Assembly (NCBI GenBank): GCA_019359285.1
Contig: JAHHHQ010000077.1
Coordinates: 1 to 51,215, forward strand
DNA length: 51,215 nucleotides
Reading direction: 5' to 3'
Source of the DNA: Nodosilinea sp. WJT8-NPBG4
Lineage (GTDB): Bacteria; Cyanobacteriota; Cyanobacteriia; Phormidesmidales; Phormidesmidaceae
Below are positions 26,691-35,293 of the stretch, in pieces. Within the stretch, counting starts at the first letter, position 1. Every line of letters begins with the position of its first letter. The position numbers and the translations under genes were made by a program. The notes below the pieces were generated by a model. That model worked only from the letters and a program-made list of their open reading frames with translations, was not told the DNA's origin and searched no databases.

Positions 26691-27002
26691 TGATATGGAG
26701 GGGCGATCGCCGATAAAATTCCCCCCATCATGCCAAGCTTTGACCGAATTGACGCACTCGATTAATTTTTCTCGGTAGCGGAAATTTTAGATGGAGGGTT
26801 CAAGGTGGCGTCCTAAACCCTATACCTTGAACCCTGAACCTTTAAGAAACCGTTAGGAATAGGGGATCGTTTAGGGGGGACACAATTTTTTGTAACTGCC
26901 CTGTAGCTTTAACTAAGGGTTAATGCCCGGCTCAGAATCCCCTGTTTACAATGGGGATAACACCAGAAATCCCCTTTTGCCCCCAAATTTCAGGAGAAAC
27001 CC
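26691..27002. other. Promoter region of transaldolase with a long hairpin repeat
   Basis: The 312 bases between ictB and transaldolase contain a perfect 11-base inverted repeat: GGGTTCAAGGT at 26796-26806 and ACCTTGAACCC at 26824-26834. A related copy occurs at 48514-48554. The rest is A/T-rich. A GGAG ribosome-binding site lies directly before the transaldolase ATG. Nothing else is seen. Confidence 0.55.
26794..26834. repeat. Dispersed hairpin repeat, copy 1
   Basis: GAGGGTTCAAGGT, a 17-base spacer, and ACCTTGAACCC form a stem of eleven pairs. The same outline (GAGGGTTTAAGGT, spacer, ACCTTCACCCT) occurs between the Rieske and HIT genes. Two intergenic copies in 51 kb suggest a dispersed repeat family rather than a gene-specific site. 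Confidence 0.6.
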
Positions 27003-28190
27003 ATGGCCAGCCTCTTAGAGCAGCTTCGGCAAATGACCGTCGTTGTCGCCGACACCGGAGACATTCAAGCCATTGAGAAATTTACCCCCCGCGACGCCAC
27101 TACCAACCCTTCACTGATTACGGCGGCGGCGCAGATGCCCCAGTACCAGGCCATTGTCGATGACACCCTGCTTAAGGCCAAGGCCGATGCTGGGGAGGGA
27201 GCGTCGGATAAAGACGTGGCTAACCTGGCCTTTAATCGCTTGGCGGTCGCCTTTGGTCACAAGATTTTGGGCATTATCCCCGGCCGGGTTTCCACCGAGG
27301 TCGATGCTCGTCTCTCCTACGACACCGAAGCCACGGTATCCACCGCCCGCGACATCATCGCCCAATATGACAAGCTGGGCATTACCCCTGAGCGGGTGCT
27401 GATCAAGATTGCCTCCACCTGGGAAGGCATTAAAGCCGCCGAGATTCTAGAGAAAGAAGGCATTCACTGCAACCTGACCCTGCTGTTTGGTATTCACCAG
27501 GCGATCGCCTGTGCTGAGGCCGGCACTACCCTGATTTCTCCGTTTGTGGGTCGCATTCTGGATTGGTACAAAAAAGACACCGGTCGTGAGGAGTACCCCG
27601 CCCCCGAAGATCCCGGCGTACTGTCAGTGACCGAAATCTACAACTACTACAAGAAATTTGGCTACAAGACTGAGGTAATGGGGGCCAGCTTTCGCAACGT
27701 CGGCGAAATCACCGAGCTGGCGGGCTGCGACCTGCTGACCATCTCACCCCAGCTGCTGGCCAATCTCGACGAGACCCAGGCCGGCCTGCCCCGCAAGCTC
27801 GACCCCGCTAAGGCCACGTCGCTGGATATTGAGCAAATCTCCATTGATGAAGCGACTTTTCGGTCGATGCACGAGAGCGATCGCATGGCCACCGAAAAGC
27901 TCGATGAAGGCATCAAAGGGTTTAGTAAGGCGCTCGAAACCCTAGAAGGCTTACTTGCTAACCGGCTGACCCAGCTCACCGAGAGCAACGGCACGACCAC
28001 CACCGCTCGGGATGACCAGTTTGACCTGTTTAGAGCCTATGACTTAGACGGCGACGGCTTTATTACTCGGGAAGAATGGCTCGGCACCGATGCCGCCTTC
28101 GATGCCCTTGACCTTGACCACGACGGCAAGCTTTCCTCTTCGGAGATTGTGGCCGGGCTGGGGCCCGCCTTTGAGGTTGCTCAGGTCTAA
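27003..28190 (+). CDS. tal: Transaldolase with C-terminal EF-hand pair
   Basis: Transaldolase moves a three-carbon unit between sugar phosphates in the pentose phosphate pathway, in the cytosol. The core (residues 1-325) has DATTNPSLI, VSTEVDARLSYDTEATV, and the Schiff-base lysine at residue 135 in RVLIKIASTWEGIKAAE, then CNLTLLFGIHQAIACAEAG. After a short linker come two EF-hand loops, DLDGDGFITREEW (about residues 346-358) and DLDHDGKLSSSEI (about 370-382), both with acidic residues at the calcium positions. A calcium-binding tail on transaldolase occurs in other cyanobacteria. Its effect is not established. The ATG has a GGAG site 7 bases upstream. Confidence 0.96.
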   Translation: MASLLEQLRQMTVVVADTGDIQAIEKFTPRDATTNPSLITAAAQMPQYQAIVDDTLLKAKADAGEGASDKDVANLAFNRLAVAFGHKILGIIPGRVSTEVDARLSYDTEATVSTARDIIAQYDKLGITPERVLIKIASTWEGIKAAEILEKEGIHCNLTLLFGIHQAIACAEAGTTLISPFVGRILDWYKKDTGREEYPAPEDPGVLSVTEIYNYYKKFGYKTEVMGASFRNVGEITELAGCDLLTISPQLLANLDETQAGLPRKLDPAKATSLDIEQISIDEATFRSMHESDRMATEKLDEGIKGFSKALETLEGLLANRLTQLTESNGTTTTARDDQFDLFRAYDLDGDGFITREEWLGTDAAFDALDLDHDGKLSSSEIVAGLGPAFEVAQV

Positions 28191-28561
28191 ATTTTCTAGG
28201 GCTGAGATAATCTAGGCCTTTGAGAACCTGAGTTTTTCCCGTCGTCGGTACGGACATGGGAAAATTCTGAGTTGGTTAGCGATCGCCAGCTGAGCCCAAA
28301 TGCAGGGTTCGGCTGGCGATTACTTTAAATAGTTGCCTGCCCCGATATTGCTGGGCTGGGTTTGGTGGCTCTGCCAGGGTGTTTCCGCAAAACCGTATTG
28401 AGCGCTACAGCTTGACGCGCCCCTACCCCAGTATTGGTTAGAGCTACTGAGCTTCTCTCGACCCCTGAGAAAGGCCCTGCCCCATTCCTATTGCTGTGCT
28501 GACTGGCCACCCGGGCACCCTATAGAGATGACCCCAACCCTGGATTTTTAGGAGACCCCCG
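28191..28561. other. Gene-free region with a terminator-like hairpin
   Basis: This 371-base gap follows transaldolase. A strong imperfect hairpin lies at 28282-28320. The remainder, to the AGGAGA ribosome-binding site of the next gene, shows no coding frame with support and no RNA gene. The 61-codon minus frame at 28325-28510 has no features. Confidence 0.5.
28282..28320 (+). terminator. Hairpin, possible transaldolase terminator
   Basis: ATCGCCAGCTGAGCCC pairs with GGGTTCGGCTGGCGAT over sixteen positions with two mismatches around a seven-base loop. The following bases are TACTTTAAAT, a weak T-tract, so it may be a poor terminator or an mRNA-protecting stem. It overlaps a HIP1 palindrome. 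Confidence 0.45.
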
Positions 28562-30043
28562 GTGCTATTTGACGCCTACGACCCCGGCGACTTTTTTGAC
28601 GAGTTATTTTTAAGCCAGGGCCAGCCCCGCCCCGAAGCCGAGCTGCTAGTGCGGCGGGTCAACGCTATGTCGTTGGTAGAGCTACAGCAGCGGCAAAAAG
28701 CGGTGCAAAACGCTTTATTTAAGCTAGGTGTCACCTTTAATGTCTACAGCGACAACCAGGGCACCGAGCGCATTTTTCCCTTCGATGTGATTCCGCGCCT
28801 TGTGCCGGGACATGAATGGGAATGGATCGAAAAGGGTCTCAAGCAGCGGATCTATGCGATCAACTGCTTTATTCACGACGTTTACAACGATCAGAAGATT
28901 TTGAACGATGGCGTGATTCCGCGACATGTGGTGGAGTCGGCTCCCGGGTTTCTCAAACCCTGCATGGGCCTCAATCCGCCCAACAACATCTGGTGCCACA
29001 TCACCGGCACTGACCTGGTGCGCGACAAAGAGGGCACCTGGTACGTGCTCGAAGACAACATGCGCTGCCCCTCAGGCGTCTCCTACGTGCTCGAGAACCG
29101 GCGGGTGATGAAAAATACTTTTCCCCACCTGTTTGCGGCCATGGATATTGCAGCGGTGGATGACTATGCTAGCCAGCTGCTAGAAACGCTGCTGAACCTG
29201 GTGCCCGAGACGCTAATTAACCCTCGGGTAGCGGTGCTCACCCCCGGCATGTATAACTCGGCCTACTTTGAGCATTCTTTTTTGGCCCAGCAGATTGGCG
29301 CTGAACTGGTGGAAGGGCGCGACCTAGTGGTCTCAGATGGCTACCTCAAAATGCGCACCACCAAGGGTCTGGAGCGGGTCGACGTGGTGTATCGCCGCAT
29401 CGACGATGACTTTATCGATCCCCTGGCCTTTCGGCGTGACTCACTACTGGGGGTGCCGGGGCTGATGGAGGTGTATCGGGCTGGGCGGGTGGCGATCGCC
29501 AACGCCCTCGGCACCGGCGTCGCCGACGACAAGTTGATCTATGCCTACGTGCCGCAGATGATTCGCTATTACCTCGACGAAGACCAGCTGATTCCCAACG
29601 TGCCGACCTTCCTGTGCGAAGACGCCACCCAGCAGGCCCACGTGCTCGATAACTTAGACCAGCTAGTGGTAAAGGCTACCAACGCCTCTGGAGGCTACGG
29701 CATGCTGGTCGGCCCCCACGCCACCGCAGAGGAGCGGGCAGAGTTTGGCGATCGCATTCGCGCCAACCCCCGCGGCTATATCGCCCAGCCCACGCTCTGC
29801 CTGTCGCGGGTGCCCACCCTGATTGATGGCAGCTTCGAGGGCTGCCATGTCGATCTCCGGCCCTACATTCTCTACGGCCAGGATATCTACGTAAACCCCG
29901 GTGGTCTCACCCGAGTCGCCCTACAGCGCGGCTCTCTGGTGGTAAATTCTTCCCAGGGCGGTGGCAGCAAAGACACCTGGGTGGTGAAATCCATTGATCC
30001 CAACGCCAAACTGCCCATCCAGCTCGACGCAGCGCCTGTGTAG
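28562..30043 (+). CDS. Circularly permuted ATP-grasp protein
   Basis: The 493-residue protein belongs to the circularly permuted type 2 ATP-grasp family. Landmarks: FPFDVIPRLVPGHEWEWIEKGLKQR near the N-terminus, then CMGLNPPNNIWCHITGTDLVRD, WYVLEDNMRCPSGVSYVLENR, VVKATNASGGYGMLVGPHA, and ILYGQDIYVNPGGLTRVA. Relatives are thought to be carboxylate-amine ligases making peptide-like bonds, but the product is unknown. The GTG at 28562 follows an AGGAGA site. The alpha-E gene follows after 86 bases, the pairing usually seen for this family, so they form a unit. Confidence 0.92.
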   Translation: MLFDAYDPGDFFDELFLSQGQPRPEAELLVRRVNAMSLVELQQRQKAVQNALFKLGVTFNVYSDNQGTERIFPFDVIPRLVPGHEWEWIEKGLKQRIYAINCFIHDVYNDQKILNDGVIPRHVVESAPGFLKPCMGLNPPNNIWCHITGTDLVRDKEGTWYVLEDNMRCPSGVSYVLENRRVMKNTFPHLFAAMDIAAVDDYASQLLETLLNLVPETLINPRVAVLTPGMYNSAYFEHSFLAQQIGAELVEGRDLVVSDGYLKMRTTKGLERVDVVYRRIDDDFIDPLAFRRDSLLGVPGLMEVYRAGRVAIANALGTGVADDKLIYAYVPQMIRYYLDEDQLIPNVPTFLCEDATQQAHVLDNLDQLVVKATNASGGYGMLVGPHATAEERAEFGDRIRANPRGYIAQPTLCLSRVPTLIDGSFEGCHVDLRPYILYGQDIYVNPGGLTRVALQRGSLVVNSSQGGGSKDTWVVKSIDPNAKLPIQLDAAPV

Positions 30044-30066
30044 GGGAGCGAAGACGTAAAAGAGCC

Positions 30067-30129
30067 TTGTCTCTCCTAAACCCACCTACATCCACTCTCC
30101 TACTCCCTACCCTCCTACCCCCTACCCCC
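30067..30129 (+). repeat. Pyrimidine-rich CTACCCC-type repeat before the alpha-E start
   Basis: The leader of the alpha-E gene is almost pure C/T with degenerate seven-base units (CTACTCCCTACC, CTACCCCCTACCCCC) running right up to its ATG. Heptamer tandem repeats of this sort are known in cyanobacterial intergenic DNA. There is no Shine-Dalgarno sequence, so translation of the downstream gene may depend on coupling or leader structure. Confidence 0.7.
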
Positions 30130-31086
30130 ATGCTGAGCCGCGTCGCCGATTCGATCTACTGGCTAAACCGCTACGTGGAGCGGGCCGAAAACGTGGCTCG
30201 CTTTGTAGATGTAAATCTGAACCTGCTGCTCGATGCCCCTCCCGGCATGGAGCAACAGTGGGAGCCTCTGGTCAGAACTACCGGCGATCAGGCGTTGTTT
30301 AAGGCCCGCTATGAAGAGGCCACGGCGGAGAACATTCTAAAATTTCTCACTTTCGATCGCGAGTACCCCAACTCGATTATCTCCTGCCTCAGGTCGGCGC
30401 GGGAAAATGCGCGATCGGTGCGGGAGATCATTTCCTCAGAAATGTGGGAGCAGGTAAATTCGTTTTACCTAATGGTGAATGAGGCTGCCGATGGCGGGCT
30501 ACTGTCAGAGCTGCACAACTTTTTCCCGGAAGTGAAGATGGCCAGTCACCTGTTTGCTGGGGTGATGGATGCCACCATGGCCCACACCGAGGGCTGGCAT
30601 TTTGGTCAACTGGGGCGGCTGCTGGAGCGGGCCGACAAAACCGCCCGCATTCTCGATGTGAAGTACTACATTTTGCTGCCCTCGGTGACCGATGTGGGCT
30701 CGCCCCTAGACGATTTGCAGTGGATTGCTCTGCTGAAGTCGGCCAGCGCCTACGAGATGTACCGCAAGTGCCAGTACCGCATCACCCCACGCGGAGTGAC
30801 AGAGTTTTTGATTCTCAACCGGGAGTTTCCCCGCTCCATTCAGTTTTGTCTAATTGAGGCGGAGCGATCGCTCCATCAGATCTCCGGTACCTCAATGGGC
30901 ACCTGGCGAACTGGTAGCGATCGCGCCCTCGGTCGCCTGCGCTCCGAACTCGACTACCTCACCATCGACGAAATTACTCAGCGGGGCCTGCATGAATTTC
31001 TCGACGATCTGCAGACCCGGTTCAACACCGTTGGCGAGAAAGTATTCTCTGACTTTTTTGCCCTAGAGCCGGCCTCACTGCCCTAG
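30130..31086 (+). CDS. Alpha-E domain protein
   Basis: The 318-residue protein is all-helical and fits the alpha-E family: MLSRVADSIYWLNRYVERAENVARFVDVN at the start, EYPNSIISCLRSARENARSVREIISSEMWEQVN, GQLGRLLERADKTARILDVKYYILLPS, and EFPRSIQFCLIEAERSLHQISG. It normally accompanies the permuted ATP-grasp protein, often with a transglutaminase-like protein, in a predicted peptide-ligase system of unknown product. No transglutaminase gene is visible here. The ATG at 30130 is the conserved start; the open frame to 30067 reads through the pyrimidine repeat. Confidence 0.92.
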   Translation: MLSRVADSIYWLNRYVERAENVARFVDVNLNLLLDAPPGMEQQWEPLVRTTGDQALFKARYEEATAENILKFLTFDREYPNSIISCLRSARENARSVREIISSEMWEQVNSFYLMVNEAADGGLLSELHNFFPEVKMASHLFAGVMDATMAHTEGWHFGQLGRLLERADKTARILDVKYYILLPSVTDVGSPLDDLQWIALLKSASAYEMYRKCQYRITPRGVTEFLILNREFPRSIQFCLIEAERSLHQISGTSMGTWRTGSDRALGRLRSELDYLTIDEITQRGLHEFLDDLQTRFNTVGEKVFSDFFALEPASLP

Positions 31087-31436
31087 CGCACCAGCACTAG
31101 CACCAGGCTCAGCAACAGTAGCCCTCCCAGGGCCATCAGCCCCGGATGACTGCGCAGCCAAAAGTTTATCTGCTGACCGAACGACGGGTCGGGCAGCGCC
31201 AGATCTTCAGCCGGCTTGACCGAGCGGTAGAGGGTGCAGGTCGTGGCCGTGGGGCGCTGGGGAAAGTTGCAGGTGTCGTCGGTGTCATAGAGGCAGGTGG
31301 CGCAGAGAGCCTCATCCCCCTCGGTGCGGTGCAGTGTCATACCGGGATGCCCGTGGGCCTTGAGAGTCAGCTGGCAACGGGGGCACTGAATTGCAGTGGG
31401 TTCGATCGGGGCTTGGCAGCGGGGGCACGAAAGCAT
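31083..31436 (-). CDS. Zinc-ribbon protein with C-terminal membrane anchor
   Basis: The 117-residue protein begins with a zinc ribbon (CPRCQAPIEPTAIQCPRCQ, residues 4-22) and has a second cysteine cluster (CATCLYDTDDTCNFPQRPTATTC, about 42-64). It ends in a single hydrophobic helix (LMALGGLLLLSLVLVLV) with Arg as the last residue, so it is tail-anchored with a cytosolic metal domain. Function is unknown. The stop overlaps the alpha-E stop by four bases on the opposite strand. Confidence 0.75.
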   Translation of the reverse strand: MLSCPRCQAPIEPTAIQCPRCQLTLKAHGHPGMTLHRTEGDEALCATCLYDTDDTCNFPQRPTATTCTLYRSVKPAEDLALPDPSFGQQINFWLRSHPGLMALGGLLLLSLVLVLVR

Positions 31437-31480
31437 GGCAACGGGGACAGCGTCATACCGTCAACAACTATGGCCGTATG

Positions 31481-32140
31481 CTAGCGCAGGCCAACGCCTA
31501 CCAGACGGCGAAACAGGCGATACCCAACCCGTACCCAGTCCAACATGAAGTAGGGCATCCGCAGGCCCAGGGGGCGAAAAAGAGGCCGATAGAGCCACCG
31601 ATAGGCCCGTTTTACATCTTGCCAGGCCCGGTCGGGTGCTGAATTCAAGAAATCAGACACATCAACTACCACCCCGCGCCCTTCGTGCTGCATCACGTTG
31701 CGCCCGTGGACATCGTGGGGAAACAGCCCCCGCTGGCGGGCGTAGGCCAGGGCAGCATCGATGTCTCGAATTACCTGGGGCGGAATGTCAATGCCCCGGT
31801 GCAGCGAGTCGTATAGGTTGATCCCGGGCAGGCGCCTCAGAGTTAAAAAGGGAGGTTCGCTAAAGTAGCACTGCGAAAAGGCGGGATGTTCGCCCAGACG
31901 GCGATAGACCTCCACCTCGGCCTCGATGCCCGGTCGGCCCGGCGCATAGACTTTGACGACTTGATCGGGATAGTCGGGGTGCACAAACACGGCGGCATAG
32001 TTGCCGGTCCCTAAGCAGATCCAGGGTGCTGGCAGCCGATGCACCACGACTGGATCGCAGGGGTCGATACTCTCGAGGTGTAGGTTTGGCAGTAGCTCTT
32101 GGCGAACGCGTTTTACTAGCGCCTGAATCAGATCCAGCAT
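31481..32140 (-). CDS. Protein kinase-like protein
   Basis: The 219-residue protein looks like a minimal kinase-fold protein: a glycine-rich loop ICLGTGNYAAVFVHP, a lysine strand QVVKVYAPG, a glutamate in the following helix (EAEVEVYRRLGEH), a catalytic loop LFPHDVHGRNVMQ (HxDxHxxN in place of HRDxxxxN), and VVVDVSDFL in the DFG position. This suggests an APH, lipopolysaccharide-kinase or YrbL-like enzyme rather than a classic Ser/Thr kinase. The C-terminus is basic and may touch membrane lipid. Substrate unknown. It sits 20 bases before the TIGR03792 gene end on the same strand. Confidence 0.72.
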   Translation of the reverse strand: MLDLIQALVKRVRQELLPNLHLESIDPCDPVVVHRLPAPWICLGTGNYAAVFVHPDYPDQVVKVYAPGRPGIEAEVEVYRRLGEHPAFSQCYFSEPPFLTLRRLPGINLYDSLHRGIDIPPQVIRDIDAALAYARQRGLFPHDVHGRNVMQHEGRGVVVDVSDFLNSAPDRAWQDVKRAYRWLYRPLFRPLGLRMPYFMLDWVRVGYRLFRRLVGVGLR

Positions 32141-32160
32141 GGGGTGAAATGAATTGCCGG

Positions 32161-32469
32161 TTAGGGAGAAGGGTAGCGCCGCACCTGGTATTCCCGGGCA
32201 TCGATCATGCGGTAGGAGAAACTCACGGCGTCGTCAAACTGCTTTTCGATCGCCTCTAAATCGGCTTGAGGAATGGCCTTCCACTGCTCGCGAGTTTGCC
32301 AGCGAATAACGTACACAACCTGGTCGAGCAAATCGGGCGAAATCCACACTTCCTTGGAGATAAAGCCGGGATACTGGCTCAGGGCAGCCGTCCAGATATC
32401 GTTATCAAGACGAACAAAGGTTTCACGGTTTTCAGGATCGACCGCGAAGGTGAGCCATTCAATCACCAT
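32161..32469 (-). CDS. TIGR03792 family protein (dimeric alpha/beta barrel-like)
   Basis: The 102-residue protein resembles the small cyanobacterial TIGR03792 family: MVIEWLTFAVDPENRETFVRLD, DIWTAALSQYPGFISKEVWIS, VVYVIRWQTREQWKAIP. Its layout suggests a ferredoxin-like alpha/beta fold of the antibiotic-biosynthesis-monooxygenase type. No catalytic residue is known. Its ATG overlaps the TPR gene stop by one base (TAATG), so the two are translationally coupled. The TPR protein may be a partner. Confidence 0.8.
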   Translation of the reverse strand: MVIEWLTFAVDPENRETFVRLDNDIWTAALSQYPGFISKEVWISPDLLDQVVYVIRWQTREQWKAIPQADLEAIEKQFDDAVSFSYRMIDAREYQVRRYPSP

Positions 32470-33725
32470 TAGGATGTTCCCTCCATAAGACGCGCAATCT
32501 GTTCTTCAAAGTAAGTCTGTTGGGTGCCGAGCACGCGTGCCAGCACCAGCCCTTCACGGTAGGCGGCTAGTGCCGATGGGGTAGCCCCTAGCTGCTCGTG
32601 CACCTGGCCCAGCTGGTCATAGGCCGCCATCATGCCGTAGGCGCTGTGGGCCTGCTGCTCTACCAGCAGAAGCTGCTCATAAAGGTAGCCCACATCGGCC
32701 CAGCGGCCGAGGGTTTTGTAGATCTCAGCCAGGTCGTTAATGGCGATCGCGGCAACTTCTAGCTGCTGCTGCTCGATCGCATTGGTGTAGGCAATTTGGT
32801 ACTGGCGGGAGGCAGTGTCGAGATCGCCCACGGTGCGGTAGTTGTTGGCAACCCGGTGCTGGAGGGCAGCAATTTGCGGCCACAGGCTGGCATCGCTTTG
32901 GTAGAGGGTGAGCAGGCGCTGCTGTAGAGCGATCGCCCCAGCAAAGTCCTGGGCCTGCTCCAAATTCTCGGCTTGGAGCCCCAGATAGCGAAGCTCGTCG
33001 TCGTGGTTGCCAGCGGTTTGAGCCAGGGCTACCAGCTCACCATAGACCTGGGCCGCCTCAGGAAAGTAAAACCAGTCGGCCCGCAGCACCGCCAGGGCAT
33101 CGAGCTGGCGGCGGTGCTCAGCGACATTGCCCCCAAGCAGGGCGGCATCGGCCAGGTCGCGGCGAATTTCGGCGGCGGCATCGACATCCCCCAGCACCTC
33201 GTAGCTAGCGGCCATACCCTCTAGCCGATCGCCGTCGTCCGGCAGCGTGAGGTCGGCGCGAATCTCATTGAGGCGCAGGGCGTAGAGCTGTAGGTCGGGG
33301 GTGGCGTTGCGATCGCGCAGCACTTGGCCTACCCGCCCAATGGCAGCCAGCTCGGCCTCAATGCCCAACAGGCGACGCAGACGAATCTCCCGCCGCCAGA
33401 GCAGGCGGGCCGCTTCGAGCTCCCCCGCTTCGTCTAGGGCTACGGCCTCCAGGGCTAGCTGGTCAAGTTCTTGCTCTAGGGCGTAGAGCTCTAGCGGGCT
33501 AAGGGGGCGAGGCACCGTCTGCCTCGGCGGCAGTAGCGGGTCGAGGGGGTTGTCTTGCAGCGGGTCGGCCAAAAAGGGAAAGCGAATTTCCGGGCGCAGC
33601 GCCTGGGCCAGCGCCAGCGGGGTAGTGCCGAGGGTGAGGGCGATCGCCATAGAGAGGCCGCCCAACAAACGACGGAGCGACCTATTTCTCGGTAAAAAAC
33701 GAGGTGCAAAAAACTGGCGGGGCAA
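32469..33725 (-). CDS. Secreted tetratricopeptide-repeat protein
   Basis: The 418-residue protein has a signal peptide (SMAIALTLGTTPLALAQA) after a basic start and then helical repeats. The TPR consensus is visible from about residue 90 (LEAARLLWRREIRLRRLLG) and clearly in the second half (QDFAGAIALQQRLLTLYQSDASL, GDLDTASRQYQIAYTNA, LGRWADVGYLYEQLLLVEQQ, GATPSALAAYREGLVLARVLG). Periplasmic scaffolding is the likely role. It is the first gene of a minus-strand run with the TIGR03792 and kinase-like genes. Confidence 0.87.
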   Translation of the reverse strand: MPRQFFAPRFLPRNRSLRRLLGGLSMAIALTLGTTPLALAQALRPEIRFPFLADPLQDNPLDPLLPPRQTVPRPLSPLELYALEQELDQLALEAVALDEAGELEAARLLWRREIRLRRLLGIEAELAAIGRVGQVLRDRNATPDLQLYALRLNEIRADLTLPDDGDRLEGMAASYEVLGDVDAAAEIRRDLADAALLGGNVAEHRRQLDALAVLRADWFYFPEAAQVYGELVALAQTAGNHDDELRYLGLQAENLEQAQDFAGAIALQQRLLTLYQSDASLWPQIAALQHRVANNYRTVGDLDTASRQYQIAYTNAIEQQQLEVAAIAINDLAEIYKTLGRWADVGYLYEQLLLVEQQAHSAYGMMAAYDQLGQVHEQLGATPSALAAYREGLVLARVLGTQQTYFEEQIARLMEGTS

Positions 33726-34025
33726 CGGTTTTTCCCAAGCTGCTTACCCATCATAAACGCCGTCAACCCCCTAATGTGACAACCCCGTAACATCTCTGAA
33801 AGGCTCACCATAGAGGGAGCCGCATCCTGTAATCTGAAGATTCGGCAGTGATTTAACTGCCCTACCCATAGCGCTGTCCAAACTGCTTAAGACCGTTTGC
33901 CTCGGTCTGTTGACCGAGACGGCTGTTTGGCTCCCAACTGCCCTAGGCTGATCTCCCAGGACTGTCCTGATGTAAGTGGCGGTTGTAGCGCTGTTACTAA
34001 ACCCTTTGCAAGCTTGTTTCAGACT
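33726..34025. other. Divergent intergenic region before hemC
   Basis: This 300-base stretch separates the TPR gene from hemC. The hemC frame is open back to 33897, but the extension is unlike the family. I see no hairpin with a T-run and no RNA gene. It must hold the hemC promoter. Confidence 0.5.
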
Positions 34026-35003
34026 ATGCAATCCACCGCATCCCCCACTGTTTCGACTTCCCGGCGCACCGTTCGCATCGTGTCTCGCAAGAGCCAGCTG
34101 GCGCTGATTCAAACCCACTGGGTGCGGGATGAGTTGCAGCGCCACTTCCCCGATCTCGCCTTTGAGATTGTCACCATGGAGACCCAGGGCGACAAAGTGC
34201 TCGACGTGTCGCTCTCCAAAATTGGTGACAAGGGCCTGTTTACCCAAGAGCTGGAAGACACCATGCTGCGGGGCGACAGCGACTTTGCCGTGCACTCCCT
34301 CAAAGACCTGCCCACCCGTCTGCCCGATGGGCTGATGCTGGGCTGCATCACCCACCGCGAAGACCCGGCCGATGCCCTGGTCGTCCACGAAAAGAACAAG
34401 GACAAGACCCTGGCTACCCTGCCCGAGGGCGCGGTGATTGGCACCTCGTCTCTGCGGCGGTTGGCCCAGCTGCGCCACCACTATCCCCACCTCACCTTCA
34501 AAGACATTCGCGGCAACCTCAACACTCGCCTGCGCAAGCTGGATGAGGGCGGCTACGACGGCATTATTCTGGCGGTAGCCGGTCTACAGCGCATGGATAT
34601 GAGCGATCGCATCCACGAAATTCTCCCCGCCGAAATTTCTCTCCACGCTGTGGGGCAGGGTGCCCTGGGCATTGAGTGCCGCACCGGCGATGAGGAAATC
34701 CTCAAGCTGCTGAGCGTGCTTTCCCACGCACCCACCACCGCCCGCTGTCTGGCCGAACGCGCCTTTTTGCGAGAGCTAGAAGGGGGCTGTCAGGTGCCCA
34801 TTGGCGTCAACACAGACCTGGTGGGCGATACCCTGACCCTCACCGGGCTCGTAGCCAGCCTCGACGGCCAGCGGGTAATTAAGAACGTTGTTCAGGGGCC
34901 AGCGGCTGAGGCCGAAGCTCTCGGTGAACAGCTGGCCCAGCATCTGCGAGCTGAAGGAGCCCAGGCCATTTTGGACGAAATCAACGCCACTAGCCGATCT
35001 TAG
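34026..35003 (+). CDS. hemC: Porphobilinogen deaminase (hydroxymethylbilane synthase)
   Basis: HemC polymerises four porphobilinogens to hydroxymethylbilane on the route to heme, chlorophyll and bilins. The 325-residue product has RIVSRKSQLALIQTHWV, ETQGDKVLDVSLSKIGDKGLFTQELE, the catalytic aspartate in SDFAVHSLKDLPT, IRGNLNTRLRKLDEG, and the dipyrromethane cofactor cysteine at residue 255 in LEGGCQVPIG. I chose the ATG at 34026 (MQSTASPT), since the 43-codon extension to 33897 does not resemble any HemC. It is monocistronic. Confidence 0.96.
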   Translation: MQSTASPTVSTSRRTVRIVSRKSQLALIQTHWVRDELQRHFPDLAFEIVTMETQGDKVLDVSLSKIGDKGLFTQELEDTMLRGDSDFAVHSLKDLPTRLPDGLMLGCITHREDPADALVVHEKNKDKTLATLPEGAVIGTSSLRRLAQLRHHYPHLTFKDIRGNLNTRLRKLDEGGYDGIILAVAGLQRMDMSDRIHEILPAEISLHAVGQGALGIECRTGDEEILKLLSVLSHAPTTARCLAERAFLRELEGGCQVPIGVNTDLVGDTLTLTGLVASLDGQRVIKNVVQGPAAEAEALGEQLAQHLRAEGAQAILDEINATSRS

Positions 35004-35293
35004 GTAAGCTGCGATCGCTTCCCAAGACTAAAGTCTGACCGTCGCGGTCTACTAACTCGCTGAGGGGACACCCAAATGCTTAGTCGGCTGGCATCAGCTT
35101 GAGGTAGCCAGGGGGCCAATTTGAAAAGCGGCCCCATTTACCCAGCAGAACTAAAGAAAAGCCTAAAATCTCCACAAAGTAGTCTCTGCATCTGGCCAAA
35201 GAGATAAATCATCAGGCACAATAAGCTCAAGATTGGCCGGATGTTTGTGGCCCCGACTCGTCTTCCCTCCGTGTCCAGGCTGGTATTAACCCG

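Noticed and set aside
33771..34490. 239-codon minus-strand frame over hemC
   Set aside because: It is antisense to well-conserved hemC and has no recognisable features.
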